Assembly: GCA_965248545.1 (NCBI GenBank)
Contig: OZ252110.1
Coordinates: 1,922,001-1,986,000 of the forward strand
DNA: 64,000 nucleotides
From: Alteromonas_E sp965248545
GTDB lineage: Bacteria > Pseudomonadota > Gammaproteobacteria > Enterobacterales > Alteromonadaceae
Direction: 5' to 3'
Shown here: one piece after another, positions 1 to 9,229 of the stretch
How positions within the stretch are numbered: the stretch's first letter is position 1
Layout of the letters: each line of letters begins with the position of its first letter
The notes under the pieces: model-generated
What the model saw: only the letters and a program-made list of their open reading frames with translations
Database searches by the model: none
Told to the model about the DNA's origin: nothing
Program-made: the position numbers and the translations under genes

Positions 1-497
1 TCAGGTTTGCCAACCAGGGCTCTGGCAATTGCAACACGCTGTTGCTGCCCACCCGATATTTGGTTGGGTTTATAGCTGATTCGGTGTTGCATACCGACTT
101 TTTCGAGTGCATCGGTGACCGCGTTCTTGATTGCACCTGGTGACTCTCCTCTGTGTTCCAAAGGGAGAGCAACGTTTTCGTATACCGACATTGAGTCGAT
201 GAGATTGAACGACTGAAATACGTATCCTATGTGTTGGTTTCTCACCTGTGTGCGTTGGTCAATTTTCAAGCCAGCGGTTTTGATACCACTGATTTCGTAA
301 TTCCCTTCACTGGCACTATCCAGTAGACCCATGATGGTGAGTAACGTGGATTTACCACATCCCGAAGGGCCGGTGATCGCAACGAATTCACCTTGATAGA
401 TATTCAGCGAAACACCCTGTAATGCGTGCGTTTCAATTTCTGAACCTAGGTACTTCTTGTGGATATCTTGCATACTTACGACGATCTTGTTGCTCAT
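1..497 (-). CDS. ABC transporter ATP-binding protein (partial, cut by window edge)
   Basis: The first 165 residues of an ATPase of the MacB/LolD type, which powers an inner-membrane export or lipoprotein-type transporter. Walker A is GPSGCGKST at residues 43-51, the Q-loop sits near FQSFN (94-98), and the signature ISGGQQQR is at 147-154. Walker B lies beyond the window edge. The start ATG follows the stop of the adaptor gene by only three bases, so the two are one leftward operon. The permease is presumably next, outside the window. The ATP-binding role is certain; the substrate is unknown. Confidence 0.93.
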   Translation of the reverse strand, partial: MSNKIVVSMQDIHKKYLGSEIETHALQGVSLNIYQGEFVAITGPSGCGKSTLLTIMGLLDSASEGNYEISGIKTAGLKIDQRTQVRNQHIGYVFQSFNLIDSMSVYENVALPLEHRGESPGAIKNAVTDALEKVGMQHRISYKPNQISGGQQQRVAIARALVGKP

Positions 498-500
498 AAC

Positions 501-1748
501 TTACCCCTGTTTTTCGATATTAATTGTTGGATGTGGTGCCCAGGCGTCTTGCATTTGCGTAATCAACTGCTCGTTGGCTTGCAAGCCCGCCTGAATAATG
601 ATTTTTCCTTGGGTCAAATCGCCAAGTTGTATTTTGCGTTTGATTGCTTGCTCACTGTCATCTGCCAATACAAAACGTTCGATTTCAGATAATGGTCGTA
701 AGCCAGCTGTCTGTTTGACATACAGCGCATCGTCCATTGTTTGCATGAAAATCTGCCCCGTCACAGGTGCCAATGGACGAGCATCAGACGGTAGTTCACT
801 GCTTAAGGTGACTTCCGCCAGCACTACACCATTAGTGACTACCGACTCGATTCGATTCACTGTGCCGGCGATACGACCTTTACGGGTCGCTAGTTCGACG
901 GGTGAGCCAAGCGTGATTTGGTCCGCTTGGTGCTGTGGGACTCGCAGTCTCGCTAACAGGTTTTTATCAGAGCCCACTCGGCCCAGTGCAGCGCCTTGTG
1001 GTAACGATTCACCCAGTTCTACATCTAGGCTCTGCAGTGTGCCGTGAATACCAGCTTTGACTTCCATATCGTCGAGCTGCTGACGCAACAGGGCGACTTG
1101 TTGATTTTGTTGCTCTAACTCTATTTGGCGTTGCTTAAGCTGGAAGGCTTGGACTTTTGTAAAGTGTTGATACTTTTGCTTCTCAAAGTCGAGCTTTTTG
1201 GATTCTTGATTAACCGATAATTCAGCACGAAGAATCTCCAGTCTGGCAGATACACCACGCTCAGAAAGCTCAGTATTGACCTGTAAATCGAGCTCAGCTC
1301 GTTCTAGTGCTGCTTCGATATCGGCGATTCGACCGCGGTAATCCAACAACTCATTTTGTTGCTCGAGTTCAAATGATTCGAGCTGTGCTTTTCTGGAATT
1401 AAACTCACCTAAGGCTGACTGATATGCTTGGGTTAACTCAGGGTTTGCGAGCGATAGAATGACGGTGTCCGGCGTTACCTCAGCACCCGGCCGCAGATAG
1501 ATTGCCGATACCTTGCCCGACGCTTGTGACGTGAGCATGCGTTCTTCTGCGGAGAACAGTTCGCCAAATGCTTGGCTGAATATATCAACTTTACCTTGCT
1601 CTACATCCAGTAGCGTCACATCGTGACTTGTGACTGTCGGCACGTGATCAGATTGTGCTAAGTACACAATACTCGCTAAGGCGACGACCAAAAAGCCGCC
1701 GATATAGAGAGGTTTCTTCGATTTTGTTTGCGAAATCTGAATTTCCAC
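501..1748 (-). CDS. Efflux periplasmic adaptor (HlyD/MacA-type membrane fusion protein)
   Basis: A 415-residue membrane fusion protein that would link an inner-membrane ABC exporter to the outer membrane. It has one N-terminal membrane anchor (about residues 15-33), a lipoyl-like half-motif, a long coiled-coil hairpin rich in Q, E and L (about 110-235), and a beta-barrel C-terminal part. The start is GTG, seven bases after AAGGAG; a nearby ATG five bases upstream is out of frame. It is first in the operon with the ABC ATPase. The family suggests macrolide, peptide or lipid-like export, but the substrate cannot be read from sequence. Confidence 0.88.
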   Translation of the reverse strand: MEIQISQTKSKKPLYIGGFLVVALASIVYLAQSDHVPTVTSHDVTLLDVEQGKVDIFSQAFGELFSAEERMLTSQASGKVSAIYLRPGAEVTPDTVILSLANPELTQAYQSALGEFNSRKAQLESFELEQQNELLDYRGRIADIEAALERAELDLQVNTELSERGVSARLEILRAELSVNQESKKLDFEKQKYQHFTKVQAFQLKQRQIELEQQNQQVALLRQQLDDMEVKAGIHGTLQSLDVELGESLPQGAALGRVGSDKNLLARLRVPQHQADQITLGSPVELATRKGRIAGTVNRIESVVTNGVVLAEVTLSSELPSDARPLAPVTGQIFMQTMDDALYVKQTAGLRPLSEIERFVLADDSEQAIKRKIQLGDLTQGKIIIQAGLQANEQLITQMQDAWAPHPTINIEKQG

Positions 1749-1880
1749 AGCATAACTCCTTCACGTTCTTTACAGGACTAATGAAAAACTTATGCCAAAT
1801 TAAAAATGCACTTTAAAACAGGTAGTTATAGGAGTTCCGAGGTGTTGTGTTCGGTTTTGGCTGTACGTATCCAAACAAAA

Positions 1881-1898
1881 TTGTTCGAAATCGAACAA
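1881..1898. promoter_or_regulatory. Perfect inverted repeat in divergent intergenic region (possible operator)
   Basis: TTGTTCGA and TCGAACAA form 8-base arms around a 2-base spacer, midway between the efflux adaptor (leftward) and the CoA-transferase (rightward). There is no following T-run, so an operator is more likely than a terminator. The binding protein is unknown. Confidence 0.5.
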
Positions 1899-2013
1899 CC
1901 CCAGGAGCGAGATTGATAGCTCTAGTACTTATGGCTTAGAGACACCTCGGAATGCAACGACTAGTCTGATGGGTATCAGTCCACTTTTTGTATTCAGATT
2001 TAGGTAGCTAGGT

Positions 2014-3909
2014 ATGCGAAATAAGGTCGTTTCTGTTCAGGAAGCTATTGCACTTATCCGCGATCAAGACACGATTTGTAGCGCGGGATTTGTTGGTTGT
2101 GGTGTACCAGAATATCTATTGTCAGGCTTGGCTGAACGTTACCAAAAGGCCGGTCATCCATGTGATCTTACCTTAATGTTCGCTGCAGGCCAGGGCGATG
2201 GAGGAGGGCGAGGGCTAAACAAAATAGCACTCAAGGGGCTGATTAAGCGAGCGATTGGTGGTCATTGGGGGCTGATTCCCAAAATGAGTCAACTCGCGAT
2301 AAACGGTGATATAGAAGCCTACAATTTACCACAGGGGTGTATATCCCAATTGTATCGAGATATAGCCGCCGGCAAGCCCGGGACGTTAACGAAAGTGGGT
2401 ATGAGTACCTTTGTTGATCCGAGAAATGATGGCGGTAAATTAAATTCTCGGACAACCCAAGACATTGTTGAAATAGTAGAGATGCACGGTGAAAGCTGGT
2501 TGTTTTATCGTGCTCACCAAATAGATGTCGCGCTCATCCGTGCTACGACAGCCGACACCGCTGGTAATTTGAGTATGGAGCGAGAGGCGTTAACACTGGA
2601 TGCTTTGTCGATGGCAATAGCAGCTCGAAATGCCGGTGGTTTGGTAATCGCACAGGTTGAGCGCGTGGCTGACAAAGGCGCTATCCCATCCAGAAATGTT
2701 CGCATTCCGGGTATTTTCGTCGATTGTGTTGTTGTAGCGCCCCCAGAGGAACATCAGCAGACCTATGCAACGGCGTACTCGGCCGTCTATGCGGGTGAGT
2801 TTCGAGCACCAACTGAACACGTTGAACCCATGCCCCTCGATATTCGAAAAGTCATTGCGAGGCGCGCAGCGCTGGAGCTCCCCCTCAATGGCGTGGTTAA
2901 TTTAGGTATCGGCATGCCCGAGGGCGTCGCCAATGTTGCTGCTGAGGAGAATATTTTAAAAGCGGTTACCTTGACTGCCGAACCCGGGGTTATTGGTGGG
3001 ATACCGGCATCAGGACTCAATTTCGGTGCAGCCACTAATGCGGATGCGGTGATTGAGCAAAATCAGCAATTTGATTTCTATGATGGTGGTGGATTGGACT
3101 TGGCTTGTCTCGGTTTAGCGCAGTGCGATCGCTCAGGAAATATTAACGTTTCCAGGTTTGGTCCTAAGCTGGCGGGTGCGGGTGGTTTTATCAATATTAG
3201 TCAGAATGCTAAATCTGTCGTGTTTATGGGTACCTTTACGGCCAATGGATTGGCGGTAGAAATACAAGATGGGCAACTGGCAATCAAACAGGAAGGAACT
3301 ACGCACAAATTTGTGCATCAAGTCGAACACATTACCTTTTCGGGTGAATATGCGTTGGAGCAGGGTAAGCAGCCGTTGTATGTCACGGAACGTTGTGTTT
3401 TCCAGTTGCACGAGCAAGGACTACAGTTGATCGAAGTAGCGCCCGGTATAGATGTTGAACGTGACATTTTACGCCTCATGTCGTTCGAACCCATTATTGA
3501 CACCCCGAGAGTTATGGACCCCGCTATTTTCTCCGCAATGCCGCTTGGATTGAGAGCAAAACTCATGAGCCCGTCACTGGCTGAACGCCTGACATGGGAT
3601 GCCAGGCGTGATCTACTATTTATCGATTTTGAAAATTTTGCGGTGCGGGATAGTCGCGATGTTGAAAACATCCGCAGTGCGGTAAAAAACAAATTAGCCG
3701 AAATTGGCAAACGCGTGAATGTAGTGGTCAATTACGACGGATGTACCATTGATGAACACATCGTCAACGACTATGTCGTTATGGTTAAGCAGCTAGAACA
3801 GACCTACTACAAGACTGTCCTGCGCTATTCTTCCTCAGTATTTACGCGGGTCAAGCTTGGTTTGCGGTTCATTGAAAAAGGTATTGTCCCCAATTTGTTT
3901 CAAGGTTGA
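2014..3909 (+). CDS. Acyl-CoA:acetate/3-ketoacid CoA-transferase, fused alpha-beta subunits
   Basis: A 631-residue family I CoA-transferase moving CoA between short-chain acyl-CoAs and free acids such as acetate, propionate or acetoacetate. The alpha-like half comes first, then the beta-like half with NLGIGMPEGVA and the catalytic glutamate in TAEPGVIGG (E323 by my count). This resembles YdiF or propionate CoA-transferase, but those are about 520-530 residues. The extra C-terminal stretch of about 100 residues (from roughly 530) carries a NYDG segment and is not part of the catalytic core. It is monocistronic or leads into the lipoprotein gene. The family call is firm; the substrate is inferred. 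Confidence 0.9.
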   Translation: MRNKVVSVQEAIALIRDQDTICSAGFVGCGVPEYLLSGLAERYQKAGHPCDLTLMFAAGQGDGGGRGLNKIALKGLIKRAIGGHWGLIPKMSQLAINGDIEAYNLPQGCISQLYRDIAAGKPGTLTKVGMSTFVDPRNDGGKLNSRTTQDIVEIVEMHGESWLFYRAHQIDVALIRATTADTAGNLSMEREALTLDALSMAIAARNAGGLVIAQVERVADKGAIPSRNVRIPGIFVDCVVVAPPEEHQQTYATAYSAVYAGEFRAPTEHVEPMPLDIRKVIARRAALELPLNGVVNLGIGMPEGVANVAAEENILKAVTLTAEPGVIGGIPASGLNFGAATNADAVIEQNQQFDFYDGGGLDLACLGLAQCDRSGNINVSRFGPKLAGAGGFINISQNAKSVVFMGTFTANGLAVEIQDGQLAIKQEGTTHKFVHQVEHITFSGEYALEQGKQPLYVTERCVFQLHEQGLQLIEVAPGIDVERDILRLMSFEPIIDTPRVMDPAIFSAMPLGLRAKLMSPSLAERLTWDARRDLLFIDFENFAVRDSRDVENIRSAVKNKLAEIGKRVNVVVNYDGCTIDEHIVNDYVVMVKQLEQTYYKTVLRYSSSVFTRVKLGLRFIEKGIVPNLFQG

Positions 3910-4070
3910 ATGTATTTCTAGCATCATTAAGCCTGGAACACTTAAAAGTCCATTTAGGCTTTACGCAAGATTTACATTCGGCGAATGGAATTCCCTGTAG
4001 CGAGTGCATATGCTTCAAATCGATCGGGTTTAGACGATCAACGATATATTTCACGATAGAGGTTGCAGTG

Positions 4071-5153
4071 ATGAAGTTTTCAAAAGCCAGACCGAGTCTA
4101 ATTCAGCGAGTGTTTGCTGTTCCTGTGTTGTTAGGACTTTTTCTGGTTTCGGGGTGCGGTGGTGGTTCCGACAGCAGCAATGCTGAGATCCCCTCGCAGC
4201 CAGTCGCGAACCCACCACCATCGTTACCTGAATCTAGCGAGACAGCACCGGTGTATTTTTCGCCTTCGTTTGCCGTAGAGGTTACGTTAAACGTTAAGTA
4301 TGGCGAAGGCTTGAGCCACAGTGATTGGAATAGTGATTCCGCCATACCGATGGACCTACTGTTAGATGTGTATACACCGGAAAATGATGAGGTCAAACGT
4401 CCGGTCGCGGTATTCATTCACGGCGGTGGCTTCCGAGGAGGAGATAAATCGTTTAGTCGAGCGAGTGATTTCATGCACTTCTTTGCGGAGCGAGGATTTG
4501 TCGGGTTTTCTATAAATTACCGTTTGCTCAGTGATTATGGGACGATTCCAGCGCAACTGGACGAACTCGTGAATAATATGACCCAACTAACGCAGGATGA
4601 TCGTGATCAGATTAAGGCGATATATCCTGCGAATCGGGATGCCAAAGCTGCGATTAGATGGTTATACGCCAACGCAGAAACGTTAGGCATTGATACTGAC
4701 CATATCACTGTGATCGGCGGTTCCGCGGGTTCGCTCATTAGTGTCGCTCTGGGTGTCACCGATTCCATAGATTTCCATACAGAATTGAGCTTGCATCAGG
4801 ATCCGACACTGGCTACGACGAATACAGATTATCCCGCCCAGATTCATACTATCGTTGACCATTGGGGCTCGGGTGGTGCAGTTGAATTGATCAATACTAC
4901 TTACGGTGTCAATCGTTGGGATGCCACTGACGCGCCGATCAGCATTGTGCACGGTACCGAAGACGCTACTGTGCTATTCGAAGAGGCGGTGAATCTTCGT
5001 GAGCTATATTCGCAAACTGGTGCGACCTTCGCATTCTATCCCTTACAAGGCGCTGGGCATGGTGCTTGGTCAGCGACGGTTGATGGGCAAACACTACCTG
5101 AATTGGCGTTTGCTTTTGTGCTTCAGACGCAAACGTTGCAGCTTATTGAGTAA
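4071..5153 (+). CDS. Alpha/beta-hydrolase lipoprotein (esterase/lipase-like)
   Basis: A 360-residue secreted lipoprotein. I chose the ATG at 4071 because it begins a lipoprotein signal peptide ending in the lipobox LVSGC; the frame is open 55 codons further upstream, but that stretch has no signal character. The mature protein starts with a Gly/Ser/Pro-rich linker. The oxyanion motif HGGG is at about residue 117, the nucleophile elbow GGSAGS has Ser218, and the probable triad partners are Asp298 (HGTED) and His330 (GAGHG). This is the BD-FAE/carboxylesterase layout. The substrate is unknown. It faces the yegD-like gene with only 24 bases between stops. Confidence 0.85.
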   Translation: MKFSKARPSLIQRVFAVPVLLGLFLVSGCGGGSDSSNAEIPSQPVANPPPSLPESSETAPVYFSPSFAVEVTLNVKYGEGLSHSDWNSDSAIPMDLLLDVYTPENDEVKRPVAVFIHGGGFRGGDKSFSRASDFMHFFAERGFVGFSINYRLLSDYGTIPAQLDELVNNMTQLTQDDRDQIKAIYPANRDAKAAIRWLYANAETLGIDTDHITVIGGSAGSLISVALGVTDSIDFHTELSLHQDPTLATTNTDYPAQIHTIVDHWGSGGAVELINTTYGVNRWDATDAPISIVHGTEDATVLFEEAVNLRELYSQTGATFAFYPLQGAGHGAWSATVDGQTLPELAFAFVLQTQTLQLIE

Positions 5154-5177
5154 TTTTACGAAAAGGCGATTCAACTT

Positions 5178-6680
5178 TTAGCTGAGTTTGGCTGCTTGAA
5201 TCGCTAGTCCTTCGCACACTGAATTGAACGCATCATTTTCTAATAACGGTAAGCCGGATAACACTTGTGCACACAATGCTTCTCTAACAATTGGCGACAA
5301 ACTCATACCACCGGTTATCATCAACACCTCGGGTTTTGCACTCGCATTTTCAAGACATTCCTCGATCAAATCGATGACCTTACGTAGCCATGATTGCATC
5401 GATTGTTTCAGCATGACTTCATCTATTTTGACGTCAAAGTCTGGTTCGATGTAATGCAGTGGAAGCGTAATCTCAGTTTTTGATGATAGAAGCTCTTTAG
5501 CCATCCTGGCGGAGTTTACGACTCGAGCCGAGAGTTTTTCTTCTTGTACAATTAATAAGCGTTCTAGCATTTTCGGCTCAGGGACGATAGACATAGTTTG
5601 AGCAATGTCTAAGCCATATTCGTCAGAGAAAAAGCGCGTCAACTTGGGGATATCGTCTACTGCACACATGTCTGAGAAATAGGTCGGTGGTACAGGTAGT
5701 CCGTTTTGCTGCTTCAAACCCTGTCCCATCTGCGGTGCAATGGCTTTGATAACCAGACTCTTGTCGCATTCCATTCCGCCCAAACGCTTGCCAGTCACTG
5801 ATAACACGTCCTGCTGGCGATTGTATTGATTTAACTTTTCTGGAGACAAGTTAATACAACAGATATCCGTTGTGCCACCGCCAATATCCACCACAATGGC
5901 AGTGGTTTTTTCGGTCAATGTTTGTTCAATTTTATACGCAGCTGCAATGGGTTCTTCGAGAAAATCGACTTTTTCGAATCCGGCTTTTTCAGCCGCGGCG
6001 GAAAGAATTGCGACCGCCTGTGTATTGCCTTTTTCACCTCTGGTGCCATGAAACTTTACCGGCCTGCCAATGACCGCCGATTTAACTGTTTTACCTAGCT
6101 GCTGCTCTGCGCACTGTTTAAAGTAAGCAAGCTGTTTAGCAATCATACCGACAAAGGCTTGTTTTTGATTATCTTCTAATGTCGCACCTAAGAAGTTTTT
6201 TGGGGAGTAGATCAAACGTCCCTTGTCTGGCATTTTGAGGAAACGTCGAAAGCCTTCTTCGCCAAACGCAAAAGTGCCTGTTTCAACCAACTGCTGCAAC
6301 GATAATTCCTGTACGGTCATTTTTTTTAGCAGCAGCTGAATCGCGCGTCTCTGTAACGCGGGTTTATCGTGAAACTCACCTCTGAGCGTGTCTACACGGT
6401 CACTGTAAAGTGCTTGTTCTCTCGGATCTTGGGCGTCGTAATACCCCTGCTTAGCCTTTTCGATTTGCTCCGTGATCACGCGCTTTAATTGATTTACCTT
6501 GGCTTCAACCACAGACGCGGGAGGTACAGGCAACTCATCTTCATAGTAAATAAAGATTGAAGAGCGAATCTTGTTACTGTCAGGCAGTAAAGGATCGAGC
6601 TTGATATGTTGGTGCTGTTTGCCGTCAAATAACACCACTTCAGAATTTGAAGTACCGTAGTCTATTCCTATTGCCGCCAT
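5178..6680 (-). CDS. yegD: Hsp70-family protein, YegD-like
   Basis: A 500-residue member of the Hsp70/actin ATPase superfamily resembling E. coli YegD. It opens with the phosphate-1 motif GIDYGTSNS. The phosphate-2 region VVDIGGGTTDIC is at about residues 265-277 and the adenosine motif MITGGMSLSP is near the C-terminus. There is no clear substrate-binding lid domain as in DnaK, so its chaperone activity is uncertain. A GGAGG element lies about 12 bases before the ATG, longer spacing than usual. It is transcribed alone, 69 bases from the sulfotransferase stop. Confidence 0.88.
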   Translation of the reverse strand: MAAIGIDYGTSNSEVVLFDGKQHQHIKLDPLLPDSNKIRSSIFIYYEDELPVPPASVVEAKVNQLKRVITEQIEKAKQGYYDAQDPREQALYSDRVDTLRGEFHDKPALQRRAIQLLLKKMTVQELSLQQLVETGTFAFGEEGFRRFLKMPDKGRLIYSPKNFLGATLEDNQKQAFVGMIAKQLAYFKQCAEQQLGKTVKSAVIGRPVKFHGTRGEKGNTQAVAILSAAAEKAGFEKVDFLEEPIAAAYKIEQTLTEKTTAIVVDIGGGTTDICCINLSPEKLNQYNRQQDVLSVTGKRLGGMECDKSLVIKAIAPQMGQGLKQQNGLPVPPTYFSDMCAVDDIPKLTRFFSDEYGLDIAQTMSIVPEPKMLERLLIVQEEKLSARVVNSARMAKELLSSKTEITLPLHYIEPDFDVKIDEVMLKQSMQSWLRKVIDLIEECLENASAKPEVLMITGGMSLSPIVREALCAQVLSGLPLLENDAFNSVCEGLAIQAAKLS

Positions 6681-6749
6681 CTACTTTTAGAGCCTCCAAT
6701 TTACCGAGCGCGGATTGTAATCCAAAATGTTCAAATCGACACCTTGAAA

Positions 6750-7475
6750 TCAAATTTCGATTGCGCGAGCGCGCATTTTCTCATAATAAGGCTGCAGCTC
6801 ATCTACCAATCGCTGCTGTTCGCCTGACAGTGTAAACGGAGCCGTTTTGTTTTCAGCAAAACCTGTGGAATTTTCGACACTGTGATACCAATGGCTGGCC
6901 CAAACACCATCACTCTCTCGTTTACCCTCTGGCCACTGCAACATATTAGTTTCAAACGGAATTGACATGCTCTGACATATTTTCCGTAGCGCCAGCTCTG
7001 GATTTGTTAGCACAGTAACAGTATCGACGACCGGTATTTTTTGGCCGGTCAGCTCACTAATGGTTTCGTATAGTTCGTATTGGCGGACAATCCCGATATC
7101 ATCGCTAGTGCAAACACCACGGCTGTTGGTATAGGAGTTGACGACATAGGCTGGCTCGCGGATTAAAAAACAATGCCGCAATGAGCGCGTCCACTCTAAA
7201 TCAACGCCCGGTAGCATGTGATGTGTCATGTGTTTTTGATACTGCAGGGGCGTTTCACAGGTGTGCTGTGTGAGTTGCTCTATGACTTCGTCATACTCAG
7301 TGGGTTGGGCCGCAATGATTTCTTCAAACATTGGGTGTGGACTTTGAGTTTTGTTTAAGTAATAGGCATAGAAGGGCTCGTCTACTACACCGCAATCGCT
7401 GCGATTTTCCCAACTGCGCATCATAGCAGTAGAGATGTTCCGAGGGCCTGACCACATCGCGATACGGACGGTCAT
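6750..7475 (-). CDS. Sulfotransferase-family protein (P-loop)
   Basis: A 241-residue protein with a sulfotransferase-like P-loop fold. The 5'-phosphosulfate loop is represented by WSGPRNIST at residues 8-16, and the short length fits bacterial sulfotransferase-fold proteins. It would move a sulfuryl group from PAPS to a small acceptor, but no acceptor can be read from the sequence. Its ATG overlaps the TGA of the aminotransferase (ATGA at 7472-7475), so the two are translationally coupled and probably act on the same metabolite. Confidence 0.82.
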   Translation of the reverse strand: MTVRIAMWSGPRNISTAMMRSWENRSDCGVVDEPFYAYYLNKTQSPHPMFEEIIAAQPTEYDEVIEQLTQHTCETPLQYQKHMTHHMLPGVDLEWTRSLRHCFLIREPAYVVNSYTNSRGVCTSDDIGIVRQYELYETISELTGQKIPVVDTVTVLTNPELALRKICQSMSIPFETNMLQWPEGKRESDGVWASHWYHSVENSTGFAENKTAPFTLSGEQQRLVDELQPYYEKMRARAIEI

Positions 7476-8395
7476 TGGGTGGCACCATCGTGTGCATCGT
7501 GCTCTATTAGGTCGATATAATAGCGTTCCAGTTGACGCGTCACGGATTGTTCACCGACGCCAATGCGTCTGCCGTCAACCTCACTCACGGATGTTAATCC
7601 TGCGAACGTGCCGGTAATGAATGCCTCATCAGCGCCATATACATCAGCTAACGAGAAATTTCTTTCAAATACTGGTACATCATTAGCCCTACAGACTTCG
7701 ATAACATTGCGGCGTGTTATGCCGTCTAGACAAAAGTCTCCGCTCGACGTCCATACTTCACCATTCCGCACAATAAAAAAGTGCGTGGAGTTGCAAGTGG
7801 CAACAAAGCCATGAGGATCGAGCATCAACGCTTCGTCAGCTTGCGCTTTGGCAGCTTGAATGCAAGCGAAAATGCAATTCAATTTAGAGTGGGTATTTAA
7901 CTTGGGATCTTGCACATCCGGGTATCCCCTTCGCACGTGTGAAGTGAACAGTTTTACGCCTTCCCCAGCTTTCTTTCCAAGTGCTTTTTTATGTTCCGCG
8001 ATAATTACAATGGTCGCCGGTGAAACAGTGACTCGGGGATCTTGATATGGGGTCGCTTTAAGGCCTCTGGTCACCATTAAACGAATGTGAACACCGTCGT
8101 ACATGTCGTTAGCTCTGCAGGTGTCATACAAACGCTGAACCAACTCCTCAGGGGTGAGACCTATATCCATATCTAACGCTTTTGCACCGTCGTATAGTCT
8201 TCGCATGTGCTGGTCAATAAAAGCTAGGTGCCCTTTGTGCAAGCGAATACCTTCCCACACACCATCACCAAGGATGAAGCCGCTGTCAAAAACCGAAATT
8301 TTAGCTTCGTGGCGCGGGAACAATTCCCCGTTAATGTTGATTAAGATTGACTCGTTGCGGGGGTCGTCTTCATAGTGGTGTGTACCTTTGCCCAT
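7472..8395 (-). CDS. Class IV (fold-type IV) aminotransferase-like protein
   Basis: A 307-residue PLP protein of the branched-chain/D-amino-acid aminotransferase fold. Recognisable parts are VFDSGFILGDGVWEGIR (35-51), the PLP lysine in HSKLNC (K171) and GITRRNVIEVC (225-235). The position normally occupied by the glutamate that contacts the pyridine nitrogen of PLP (GxVTEG in D-amino-acid aminotransferase) reads GFVATC here, so that residue is Thr200. The enzyme may therefore have altered chemistry. It is first in a two-gene operon with the sulfotransferase. Confidence 0.85.
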   Translation of the reverse strand: MGKGTHHYEDDPRNESILININGELFPRHEAKISVFDSGFILGDGVWEGIRLHKGHLAFIDQHMRRLYDGAKALDMDIGLTPEELVQRLYDTCRANDMYDGVHIRLMVTRGLKATPYQDPRVTVSPATIVIIAEHKKALGKKAGEGVKLFTSHVRRGYPDVQDPKLNTHSKLNCIFACIQAAKAQADEALMLDPHGFVATCNSTHFFIVRNGEVWTSSGDFCLDGITRRNVIEVCRANDVPVFERNFSLADVYGADEAFITGTFAGLTSVSEVDGRRIGVGEQSVTRQLERYYIDLIEHDAHDGATQ

Positions 8396-8561
8396 TGCCG
8401 CTTCTCAGTTAGTTTAAAACGGCGCCTATATCAACAATACTTGCTGATTTGCGCAAGCTTTTTTGGTGCGTACAAACCGGCTCAATGATTAGAAAAGCGC
8501 CGCGATTTTCAGCATCAACTAAACTATAATCACGAATCAAGAATTTGTAGGGTAGTAAATT

Positions 8562-9221
8562 ATGCAAAAGATGTGGTTGTTTGGCTTGTTAGTCATTGCA
8601 TTTGGTAGTTATGCAGAAGAGCCAGAGGCACCGCCACCTCTTGACCCGAAATTTGATGGCTCACACGCCTTTGCGTTAATGGCCAGCGAGTCTGATTTGT
8701 TTGCTTCTTATATGCCTGAAATGAACGATCCTAAGAATCATCAACTACTGTACATCGTTGATGCTAAAGGTCCGAATCTCTTTTATTTGGTGCGCGATGC
8801 TGACCGCGTCACCGTAACCACAAACCGTTTCAACCTTGAGCGCTTATTCCGCGGAGAGTCTGTTGAAGTGAAATTTGATGTTTTTATGGGGGATTATCGG
8901 GATGGTGCGGCGCCGGTGTATACCGACATTGCGGTCAATTTCGTAGAACAGCAGTACTATCGGCCTTTGGTTGACCTTGAACCTTCGGGTCTGCGTCAAA
9001 CGTACGACATCATCGAGCTGCCAAACCGCGACAGAGTGCTTATTCATCGCATTAAGCACGCACCTAGTTTTGATCACATTGTGTTGGTTGAAGAAGCAAA
9101 AAGTTGCGTTACCCAATTTTTTACAAGTAATGCGGTACCGAGTGAAAACGAATTACTGATGAAGTTGCTGTTCTGTGGTTCTTTGCGCCCGTTGTATTAC
9201 AACTCGCGAGATTTCGAATAG
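8562..9221 (+). CDS. Secreted protein of unknown function
   Basis: A 219-residue protein I do not recognise. Residues 1-18 form a signal peptide ending in GSYAEE, followed by a short Pro/Glu stretch. The rest is a soluble, probably beta-rich domain with two cysteines near the C-terminus (CVTQF and LFCGS) that could form a disulfide in the periplasm. It sits alone between a leftward operon and the DUF5916 gene and ends in its own hairpin terminator. Confidence 0.7.
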   Translation: MQKMWLFGLLVIAFGSYAEEPEAPPPLDPKFDGSHAFALMASESDLFASYMPEMNDPKNHQLLYIVDAKGPNLFYLVRDADRVTVTTNRFNLERLFRGESVEVKFDVFMGDYRDGAAPVYTDIAVNFVEQQYYRPLVDLEPSGLRQTYDIIELPNRDRVLIHRIKHAPSFDHIVLVEEAKSCVTQFFTSNAVPSENELLMKLLFCGSLRPLYYNSRDFE

Positions 9222-9229
9222 TAGCGCAG

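Noticed and set aside
598..1047. 149-codon rightward frame opposite the efflux adaptor
   Set aside because: It lies wholly inside a well-supported gene and its translation has no protein-like pattern; it is a mirror of the adaptor's codon use.
1749..1860. Possible sigma-54 promoter for the efflux operon (TTGGCATAAG...)
   Set aside because: The -24 GG is not followed by GC at the required ten-base spacing.
3318..3731. 137-codon leftward frame inside the CoA-transferase
   Set aside because: It lies entirely within the conserved transferase frame, with no ribosome site or family match.
5165..5201. Inverted repeat between the lipoprotein and yegD-like genes
   Set aside because: The arms have a 19-base loop, half lies in coding sequence, and there is no T-run, so I do not call a terminator.
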